From a virus: 31,092 bases of DNA. Position 1 is the stretch's first letter, and each line of letters starts with the position of its first letter. Below, one piece after another: positions 26,197 through 31,092 of the stretch. The notes beneath the pieces are model-generated. The model searched no databases and had not been told where the DNA came from. It saw only the letters and a program-made list of their open reading frames with translations. The DNA lies in the IMG/VR virus record IMGVR_UViG_3300033571_007760, positions 1 to 31,092 of that record; one strand, written 5' to 3'. Position numbers and translations under genes: made by a program.

Positions 26197-27165
26197 ATGT
26201 TAAAAGTATTTTTAGTTGCTGTGGCTACTTTGATTTCTTCGGTAGCTTTTGCACAGAAGCAACAGATAGAAGTTATTAGTAGATTTGATGCACATATTAC
26301 TACTGCAGTAGTAGCAAACGAGCTTCTTCGTATTGTCAATAAGATGCAAGATCAATTTGAGTTTCGTATGAGTGCTGTGCCTGGTGCAGGAGGAGAACCA
26401 GCAGATCGAAGAGCAATAACGCTCGCGCGCTCCGGACAACCTACTCTTGTCTTAGGATCTTCGTCAACTTGGGCTTTTAATCGGTATGTATTTGGTAATA
26501 CATTCGATAGAGACAAAGATATTGTTCCTATTATCGGAATGGGCGGAATTCCATTTGCTGTACAAGTTAATCCAGATTTGGGTATTGATACTGTAGATCA
26601 GCTAGTTGATAGAATCCGAAATAAGAAAGAAGCATTTCATGCAACAACAAGTGCATCATCTGCCTCTAGACTTTTCGCTGATTTGTTTATCGACCACTAT
26701 AAGCTAAACAATGTTAAGCATATATCATATCGTCTTTCTTCTGATATGATTAGAGGAGTATTAGGTAAAGAAGCCGACTTTACAATCTACAACTATGCAG
26801 ACAGCGCTGCTTTGAAAGTTATTGCTGTTTCTTCTATAGATAGAAGTCCATTGTTTCCTAATGCACCTACAGGTAAAGAAATTGGATTTCCAGATTTTCG
26901 TTACAATACAATAGCAACTCTTTCTACACCTAAAGAGAGTTTGATACATTTTGCGAAAATTGCTCCAATCTTTATTGACGCTTGTAAAACAGTGGAGATG
27001 AAAACTATATTTGACAAAGCTAAAATGATGCAGTTTTGTTATAATACAGAAAAGTCAATGACTAGAATTAACGATGAAATTCAGTTACTAAAAAAATATG
27101 AAAATGTAATTTATACAAACTTAGGACCTAGTGTCCAAACAACTAGGGACTTACGAGTTCCTTGA
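26197..27165 (+). CDS. Secreted Bug/TctC-type substrate-binding protein
   Basis: This 322-residue protein has a Sec signal peptide (MLKVFLVAVATLISSVAFA, cut after residue 19). The mature part resembles the tripartite tricarboxylate transporter receptors (Bug/TctC): SAVPGAGGEPADRRA (59-73), LVLGSSSTWAFNRYVF, IPIIGMGG-like strand, GIDTVDQLVDRIR, HATTSASSASRLFADLF, HISYR, VLGKEADF, and SPLFPNAPTGKEIGFP. Such proteins bind small carboxylates in the periplasm and feed TctAB permeases. No permease gene is nearby, so it would work with host TctAB or have another role. It is the last gene of the accessory operon. Its 3' end overlaps the minus-strand oxygenase gene by 55 bases, and a terminator follows 26 bases after the stop. 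Confidence 0.85.
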   Translation: MLKVFLVAVATLISSVAFAQKQQIEVISRFDAHITTAVVANELLRIVNKMQDQFEFRMSAVPGAGGEPADRRAITLARSGQPTLVLGSSSTWAFNRYVFGNTFDRDKDIVPIIGMGGIPFAVQVNPDLGIDTVDQLVDRIRNKKEAFHATTSASSASRLFADLFIDHYKLNNVKHISYRLSSDMIRGVLGKEADFTIYNYADSAALKVIAVSSIDRSPLFPNAPTGKEIGFPDFRYNTIATLSTPKESLIHFAKIAPIFIDACKTVEMKTIFDKAKMMQFCYNTEKSMTRINDEIQLLKKYENVIYTNLGPSVQTTRDLRVP

Positions 27166-27719
27166 GTAATAGGTGTAACACGATGTAGTATAAAGGACGG
27201 AAACAAAACAATCTGTCCTTTTTTCAAATCGACTATTGTTGGTTCTGATTCTTTACCTGTATTAATCTGAAACTCTCCACCCTCAAAATCATCGTTTAGC
27301 AATAACGAGAGAGATAGCTTTCTTGGTTGAATGTCTTTATCTCTCTCGTTATTTCCGTATGCCATGTCCGAGTGCCAATCATATCGACCATCTTTGTCAT
27401 ACGTTGTATATTGAAAATATGCATAACCGTTTAAATTGAAATTGTAAAACTGTTGATTAGCACTATAGATAACATCGTTTAATCTATGGAAAATCCAAGA
27501 AGTATCTTCGTTAGGATGATGAAATTTTACATTTGAGTCACGAACATTTTTTACACTTTCATTATCAGAACTAAAGGTAGTACCCAGCTCTGTTCCCTGA
27601 CTGTCACAGTATTCAACAATACGATCAATCTCTTCAGAACTAAAAGCACCATTCCAAGTAACGTAAGAGTAAGATATGCGTGCTCTTTCTTCTGGATTAT
27701 TGTAAATCATATTATACAC
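27111..27719 (-). CDS. 2OG-Fe(II) oxygenase, PKHD / prolyl-4-hydroxylase type
   Basis: This 202-residue protein has the full 2OG-Fe(II) triad: WHSDMAYG (H116, D118), distal HRVTP (H179) and TRKSLVVW (R189). Before these come GYAYFQYTTYDKDGRYDWH, and between them KLSLSLLLNDDFEGGEFQI and LKKGQIVLFPSFILHRV, a typical PKHD-type hydroxylase layout. The N-terminus (ISYSYVTWNGAFSSEEIDRIVEYC) is the usual lead-in. Its length is near that of small family members, several of which occur in T4-like cyanophages. Protein or small-molecule hydroxylation is expected, but the target is unknown. It is downstream of, and overlaps by eight bases, another oxygenase gene on the same strand. The region encoding residues about 166-176 doubles as the plus-strand terminator. 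Confidence 0.9.
   Translation of the reverse strand: MYNMIYNNPEERARISYSYVTWNGAFSSEEIDRIVEYCDSQGTELGTTFSSDNESVKNVRDSNVKFHHPNEDTSWIFHRLNDVIYSANQQFYNFNLNGYAYFQYTTYDKDGRYDWHSDMAYGNNERDKDIQPRKLSLSLLLNDDFEGGEFQINTGKESEPTIVDLKKGQIVLFPSFILHRVTPITQGTRKSLVVWTLGPKFV
27192..27224 (+). terminator. Intrinsic terminator of the accessory operon, inside an antisense gene
   Basis: A 10-bp stem (27192-27201 with 27212-27221, one G-U pair) closes a 10-base A-rich loop, and a run of six T (27219-27224) covers its 3' edge. On the plus strand this is a good factor-independent terminator. It begins 26 bases after the stop of the Bug/TctC-like gene. The same bases code for part of the oxygenase on the minus strand, so one sequence meets two constraints. 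Confidence 0.8.
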
Positions 27720-28404
27720 TAAACCGTCTCCAGTTTTCTACAGGTTGAATGCCAAGAGGACTACCTGTTCTATCTTTATATGTTAAAATAATATCACCTG
27801 CTAAACAAACTCTCTGTTCATCCAATTTCTCAGGAGTTGGTGTTCCTTCATCTTGAAAATTGTCAGGGGTACCTAATGTATCGTGAACTAGATTTGCAGG
27901 AAATACAAATAAGTTTCCTTCTTTTGGTTTAAACTCCCAAGTTCCGGAGTTGAACTTATCCCATATACCATTTGTATTGTTCCATCTACAAGCTCCTGGA
28001 TATGGCTCATGTCTATGTTCATAATTGTAGAATCTAATTGGTCGATCAAAGTCTTTTGGTATATTAGGATAGTAAGTAAACGAGATATGAGCATCACCAT
28101 GAGCATGACGACCTGTCGATCCTTCTTTGCGAATATTCATCCAAGTTTTGGTAATATTGATATCGAAAAGATCAATATCTATATTAAGAGTTTGTAGGTA
28201 TTGCTCAACACATTTAACTGCAAACATGAAATAAGGAGCAAAGTTTTCCTCGTGGTGAATATTTACATGGGCCGTAAACTCGTTTGAATAGCCTTCAGGC
28301 GTCATATATTTGAAAATATGCTCATAGAAAATTGGCTTGAATTTATCATGATCCGGATACATGAATTCGGCAACAAGGGTAGGAAACAAAGCATGGGCAA
28401 TCAT
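27712..28404 (-). CDS. 2OG-Fe(II) oxygenase, TIGR02466-like family
   Basis: This 230-residue protein begins MIAHALFPTLVAEF, then has ITKTWMNIRKEGSTGRHAHGDAHISFTYYP near residues 84-112, as in the phage and marine-bacterial TIGR02466 / 2OG-FeII_Oxy_5 family. Likely iron ligands are H102 and D104 (with H100 close by) and the distal H174 in GNLFVFPANLVHDTL. R198 is a candidate 2-oxoglutarate ligand. The insertion between about 125 and 160 (YNYEHRHEPYPGACRW) is longer than I would expect and may shape the substrate site. AAGGA precedes the ATG, and a sigma70-like promoter lies just upstream. The downstream oxygenase overlaps it by eight bases, giving a two-gene minus-strand operon opposite to all other genes here. 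Confidence 0.85.
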   Translation of the reverse strand: MIAHALFPTLVAEFMYPDHDKFKPIFYEHIFKYMTPEGYSNEFTAHVNIHHEENFAPYFMFAVKCVEQYLQTLNIDIDLFDINITKTWMNIRKEGSTGRHAHGDAHISFTYYPNIPKDFDRPIRFYNYEHRHEPYPGACRWNNTNGIWDKFNSGTWEFKPKEGNLFVFPANLVHDTLGTPDNFQDEGTPTPEKLDEQRVCLAGDIILTYKDRTGSPLGIQPVENWRRFSV

Positions 28405-28429
28405 TACAATTCCTTATGAACTTAGACTT

Positions 28430-28459
28430 ATTATATAGTCAGATTAGATAAATAGTTAA
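28430..28459 (-). promoter_or_regulatory. Candidate sigma70-type promoter for the oxygenase pair
   Basis: Read on the minus strand, TTAACT (28459-28454) and a perfect TATAAT (28435-28430) are 18 bases apart. Transcription would start near 28423, about 20 bases before ATG 28404, leaving room for AAGGA. A host-sigma promoter would make the oxygenases early or middle genes, unlike the late structural genes. The -35 match is only four of six. Confidence 0.45.
28447..28454 (+). promoter_or_regulatory. Candidate late promoter for the curli-like locus (GATAAATA)
   Basis: GATAAATA differs from the T4 late box at one position and lies in the 73-base divergent gap, 23 bases before ATG 28478. Transcription would start near 28460, just ahead of GAAAGGGG. 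It touches the -35 element of the opposite candidate promoter, so the two units could be mutually exclusive or switched in time. Confidence 0.45.
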
Positions 28460-28477
28460 AAACTGAAAGGGGCTGGT

Positions 28478-28756
28478 ATGGATTTCTTTAAACTGGTTGC
28501 TGAAGTGGGCTTTCCTATTGCTTCTGCCATTGCGGGCGGATATTTTGTCTTTTTAACACTCAAGTTTATTCTAGCGGGTGTTATGTCAAGTGTCAAGGGT
28601 ATGAGCGGAATCATTACTGCCCTCGACAATCGTGTAAAGACTATGAATCACGATGTTATTCGTGTTGATACTTTAGTCTCAAACGCTCTTGGCGTAAAGC
28701 CAGATACAGATCGCATTGCCAGAGCCGATGGCAAAAATGACGCAAGGAGAGACTAA
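28478..28756 (+). CDS. Small membrane protein conserved in marine T4-like phages (paralogue A)
   Basis: This is a 92-residue protein. Residues about 8-37 form one hydrophobic segment (EVGFPIASAIAGGYFVFLTL, then KFILAGV). A helix follows (IITALDNRVKTMNHDVIRVD), and a charged tail ends with RIARADGKNDARRD. I recognise this layout from hypothetical proteins of marine T4-like phages. It is a paralogue of the next gene: both have GFPI, a single membrane span, and an LD/LDN-N-D-I/LIR helix. Size and single span would fit a holin or a membrane anchor. The location directly before csgF and csgG suggests a link with the secretion pore, which is inference. GAAAGGGG is the ribosome site. Confidence 0.75.
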   Translation: MDFFKLVAEVGFPIASAIAGGYFVFLTLKFILAGVMSSVKGMSGIITALDNRVKTMNHDVIRVDTLVSNALGVKPDTDRIARADGKNDARRD

Positions 28757-29067
28757 TGACAGGCGAAATTGTAAATCTAATCAACAAGTATGGCTTTCCT
28801 ATTGTTGCTGCCGGCGGTATGGGATATTTGATTTTCTACGTGTGGAAGTGGGCAACCCAAGAAATTAAGCCAGTTCTATCTGAAGCAAATACAGTTCTGA
28901 TCGCGTTGATTGATCGTATTCGTATGCTCGACAACGACCTTATTCGTTTGAATCAGAAGGTCAACGTAGTATTAACACTACGCGGACAAGAAATCGAGGA
29001 AATGAAAGATGCGCATCTTAACGGCGGTAATACTCCTGCTGATAAGCAGCCAAACGATAGCAAGTGA
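28756..29067 (+). CDS. Small membrane protein, paralogue B, overlapping csgF
   Basis: This 103-residue protein starts on the last base of the preceding stop (TAATG). Residues about 12-33 (YGFPIVAAGGMGYLIFYVWK) form the membrane span. Residues about 45-85 form a helix (LIALIDRIRMLDNDLIRLNQ) homologous to the one in the previous protein. The last 20 residues are polar (GGNTPADKQPNDSK) and are encoded by DNA that also encodes the signal peptide of CsgF in another frame. Two tandem copies imply duplication followed by specialisation, or a hetero-oligomer. Function is unknown, with holin-like or pore-anchoring roles possible. Confidence 0.75.
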   Translation: MTGEIVNLINKYGFPIVAAGGMGYLIFYVWKWATQEIKPVLSEANTVLIALIDRIRMLDNDLIRLNQKVNVVLTLRGQEIEEMKDAHLNGGNTPADKQPNDSK

Positions 29068-29449
29068 ACTAGTTCATCAATTTAGAAGTCCAGCGTTTAG
29101 TGGTATTGGTTATTCTGCTCACGTTTTGACTATAGAAAACTTAGAAGCAACTCGTAGACAAAAATTAGCAGATGATAAAAAAGCGGCTGCGTTAAAAGAA
29201 GCACAAGATGCAAAGAATACAAATCTTGCGAAGTTTCTAAACAATCTTGAGTCGCGTGTATATGCCACACTATCGCAGAAAATTGCTGAAGAGCTATTCA
29301 GTCAAAATGGTAATACAACTGGAACATTTGATGTAGCAGGTAATAATATTCAGTGGGCTAATACTGGTTCAACAATTACATTACGAATTACTGATCCTGC
29401 CGGTAAAGTAACAGAGATTGAAGTTCCTTATGGGAGTTTGGCATGGTAA
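29009..29449 (+). CDS. csgF: CsgF-like curli assembly factor
   Basis: This 146-residue protein (E. coli CsgF has 138) has a signal peptide MRILTAVILLLISSQTIA and a mature N-terminus SELVHQFRSPAFSGIG. E. coli CsgF has FQFRNPNFGG at the same place, the segment that inserts into the CsgG channel and forms its second constriction. An Ala/Lys-rich helix (about 45-75) replaces part of the usual neck. A further helix follows, then a C-terminal strand domain (ITLRITDPAGKVTEIEVP) that parallels the E. coli QLNVTDRKTGQTSTIQV strand. It acts at the outer surface with CsgG, coupling secretion to nucleation. The start overlaps the upstream gene by 59 bases, so the whole signal peptide is overprinted. The stop overlaps csgG by seven bases. 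Confidence 0.88.
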   Translation: MRILTAVILLLISSQTIASELVHQFRSPAFSGIGYSAHVLTIENLEATRRQKLADDKKAAALKEAQDAKNTNLAKFLNNLESRVYATLSQKIAEELFSQNGNTTGTFDVAGNNIQWANTGSTITLRITDPAGKVTEIEVPYGSLAW

Positions 29450-30252
29450 AGATTTTTGGTATGGTTTTTGCTAGTCTATTATTAGCTGGTTGTGTTCTTG
29501 AGTTTGATAACTCTCGCGAAAAAATTAATTCGTTGTCTGAACCAGCTGAGATTATAACTCGCAAACGTTCAAATGATTTGATGAATCTACCTCCGCTTGA
29601 CGGACCAAAGATTCCTATTGCTGTTTATCGTTTTCCTGACTTGACAGGTCAACGTAAACCTTCACAGAACTTTGCTAATCTAAGTTCTGCAGTAACACAA
29701 GGTGCTGAAGTATTTCTGTACAAGGCACTACAAGATGCTGGTAAAGGAAATTGGTTTCAGGTTATCGAACGTTCTGCACTTGAAAATTTAGTAAAAGAAC
29801 GACAGCTGATTCGTTCTCAACGAGAACTATACGAGAAGGATCAAGCTAAACCATTAACGCCACTTATTGTGGCTGGTATCATGCTCGACGGAGGAGTTGT
29901 CGGATATGATACAAATACAGGATCAGGTGGTATCGGTGCTAGATTACTCGGTATTGGTGCTCAACAAGAATATCGTAAAGACGAAGTCACAGTTGTATTG
30001 CGTTTGATTTCGGTAAATACAGGCGAAGTTCTATTGTCAACTGGTGCGTCTAAGACGGTTCTGAGTACGAGCGCGGGGGCGAACGTATTCAAGTTCATTG
30101 ATGTTGGAACTAAATCTGTGGAATTTGAAGCTGGAACAGCAGTCAATGAACCAACAACATACGCTGTAAGAATAGCAATAGAAGCAGCGGTGACTGATAT
30201 GGTAAAGGAGGGAGCTAAGAAAAAGCTCTGGAGTTTTAAAAAGAAAGGGTAA
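29443..30252 (+). CDS. csgG: CsgG outer-membrane curli secretion lipoprotein
   Basis: This 269-residue protein (E. coli 277) is a lipoprotein with lipobox LLAGC (Cys17). It keeps the CsgG landmarks: IAVYRFPDLTGQRKP (59-73), AVTQGAEVFLYKALQDA, GNWFQVIERSALENLVKERQ (102-121), PLIVAGIMLDGGVVGY, the GSGGIGARLLGIGAQQEYR hairpin region (160-178), VLRLISVNTGEVL and KFIDVGTKSVEFEAG. The constriction loop (about 71-84) reads RKPSQNFANLSSAV against KPYPASNFSTAV in E. coli, so the Tyr51 and Phe56 positions seem changed. CsgG forms a nine-subunit pore in the outer membrane that exports unfolded curlin. The substrate is probably the curlin-like protein encoded next. ATG 29443 lies inside the end of csgF. 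Confidence 0.94.
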   Translation: MVKIFGMVFASLLLAGCVLEFDNSREKINSLSEPAEIITRKRSNDLMNLPPLDGPKIPIAVYRFPDLTGQRKPSQNFANLSSAVTQGAEVFLYKALQDAGKGNWFQVIERSALENLVKERQLIRSQRELYEKDQAKPLTPLIVAGIMLDGGVVGYDTNTGSGGIGARLLGIGAQQEYRKDEVTVVLRLISVNTGEVLLSTGASKTVLSTSAGANVFKFIDVGTKSVEFEAGTAVNEPTTYAVRIAIEAAVTDMVKEGAKKKLWSFKKKG

Positions 30253-30258
30253 CAACCG

Positions 30259-30936
30259 ATGAAACTTCCAAGTTTGGCAATGTTGTCATTCTTGGTCATG
30301 GTTGGAAATGCAAACGCGCAACAGAATAGTGTGTATGTGGAGCAGATAGGTTCGGGATCGACAATTAATTTCACACAAACTGGCGTAGGAAATGCGATTG
30401 GTAACTCAACAACGAAAGCGATAGTAAACGGTAACAACAACGACGTAACCGTAGATCAGATCGGTAATTCTAATATTGCTTCGCTTAATGTGCAAGGTGA
30501 TAGTGCTACAATCTTATCTACTACAACAGGTGATAATAACAGCGTAACAATTAGTTGCGGCGCAGCAGGCGATTGCACAGGTTCAAACATTACGAATACG
30601 ATCACAGGTGACGGAAACCAAGTTTCTACTACATCTGATGGTCTGATTGATTCAACTGTTACAATCAACTCTGATAACAATACTGTCACGATCAACAATA
30701 CATCAACAGCTGTTTCTGGTGCTAAGTCTAATATCGACATTAGCTCTGGTGGCGGTAACTCTGTAACACTCACACAAGCGGGTGCTGCTGGAGCTAACGG
30801 TCACGATGCTACAATCGCTATTGTAGGTGCCACGAACACAGTCGATGTGAAGCAAGGTGGAAGCAATGACTCTAAAGTCAATGCTACAATCACTGGCTCT
30901 GGTAACGCTCTGTCTATTAAGTCCAACCTACAGTAA
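30259..30936 (+). CDS. Curlin-like secreted repeat protein
   Basis: This is a 225-residue protein with signal peptide MKLPSLAMLSFLVMVGNANA, cut before QQN. The mature part has curlin-type strand-turn units with Asn, Gln and Gly at fixed points, for example NSVYVEQIGSGSTINFTQTG (23-42) and NNDVTVDQIGNSNIASLNVQ (60-79), which fit the V-x-Q-x-G-x-x-N-x-A pattern. Later units are degenerate and Thr/Ser/Asn-rich (NNTVTINNTST, GNSVTLTQAG, NTVDVKQGG). Two Cys (C100, C106) are unusual for curlins. It is most likely the amyloid-like subunit exported through the adjacent CsgG. CsgA has about 150 residues, so this is longer. The next gene starts inside its 3' end. Confidence 0.82.
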   Translation: MKLPSLAMLSFLVMVGNANAQQNSVYVEQIGSGSTINFTQTGVGNAIGNSTTKAIVNGNNNDVTVDQIGNSNIASLNVQGDSATILSTTTGDNNSVTISCGAAGDCTGSNITNTITGDGNQVSTTSDGLIDSTVTINSDNNTVTINNTSTAVSGAKSNIDISSGGGNSVTLTQAGAAGANGHDATIAIVGATNTVDVKQGGSNDSKVNATITGSGNALSIKSNLQ

Positions 30937-31092
30937 TGCGTCGGTCGGAACTGTAACAGAGCAAACTGGACCAACTGAGATCAAACGTCAAACGAACGTG
31001 ATTCCCAGCGCCAAAGATACTGGTGTTGAGATGCAGGATACTATTACAACTGCGAATGGTCGCGCTGGTATCACGTTCAAAGACGACACGAA
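30866..31092 (+). CDS. Secreted FecR-domain protein (5' part, runs off the window)
   Basis: An open frame begins at ATG 30866, inside the end of the curlin gene (71-base overlap), with AAGGTGGA upstream, and is still open at the window edge (75 codons). ATG 30881 is an alternative start. The first 25 residues (MTLKSMLQSLALVTLCLLSP, then TYSNA) are a signal peptide with a Lys. The mature part, SVGTVTEQTGPTEIKRQ, then GVEMQDTITTANGRAGITFKDDT, fits the start of a FecR domain (G-x-V, i-R, G-x-x-x-x-x-D-x-I-x-T, a-x-x-F-x-D). FecR-like domains occur in periplasmic and surface proteins. A role in curlin assembly is suggested by position only. Confidence 0.75.
   Translation, partial: MTLKSMLQSLALVTLCLLSPTYSNASVGTVTEQTGPTEIKRQTNVIPSAKDTGVEMQDTITTANGRAGITFKDDT

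Noticed and set aside
27127-27147. CCTAGT / ACTAGG inverted repeat with a 9-base loop in the convergent overlap
   Set aside because: A 6-bp stem without a T run on either strand is too weak to call a minus-strand terminator.
29961-30440. 159-codon minus-strand frame opposite csgG and curlin
   Set aside because: The plus-strand CsgG match is strong over the same bases. The antisense frame has no start context or family motif.

Overview
The window reads as part of an AT-rich, T4-like myovirus genome, most like the marine or freshwater T4-like phages of planktonic bacteria. The reasons are T4-type baseplate genes in near-T4 order, a perfect T4 late-promoter box (TATAAATA at 7849), end-to-start gene packing with many 1- and 4-base overlaps, and small conserved proteins known from marine T4-like phages. 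The host cannot be fixed from this sequence. It is presumably Gram-negative, because the phage encodes an outer-membrane CsgG-type lipoprotein pore and a Bug/TctC-type periplasmic binding protein.

Layout. 1-2700: tail of an unidentified gene, a spike beta-helix like the C-terminal part of T4 gp5, and a Gly/Ala-rich protein. 2777-16880: baseplate wedge genes gp25, gp6, a probable gp7 analogue, a small structural protein with its own late promoter, gp8, a giant DUF4815-type protein and a small coiled-coil protein. 16884-20276: receptor-recognition cassette with a repeat-containing fibre, two glycine-rich tip or adhesin proteins, and a small chaperone-like protein.

20277-27165: a tightly overlapping accessory operon with three PP-loop ATPases, a small fatty-acid-hydroxylase-type membrane protein, an unknown protein, a small probable 2OG-Fe(II) oxygenase, a B12-type radical SAM protein and a Bug/TctC-like secreted binding protein. 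It ends at a good intrinsic terminator (27192-27224). 27111-28404, minus strand: two more 2OG-Fe(II) oxygenases of different families, converging on and overlapping the plus-strand operon. Together this is a compact enzyme island whose product I cannot name. It is the best candidate here for an undescribed system.

28478-31092: a phage curli-like locus with two paralogous small membrane proteins, CsgF, CsgG, a curlin-like repeat protein, and the start of a secreted FecR-domain protein that runs off the window. The signal peptides of CsgF and of the FecR-domain protein are encoded inside overlaps with the upstream genes.

How it fits together (inference): the first 20 kb builds the host-contacting end of the virion. 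The enzyme island and the curli locus look like accessory functions placed next to the fibre genes, plausibly acting on the envelope, surface or metabolism of the infected cell. No stretch over about 300 bases lacks a gene. No tRNA, CRISPR array, integrase or insertion sequence was seen.
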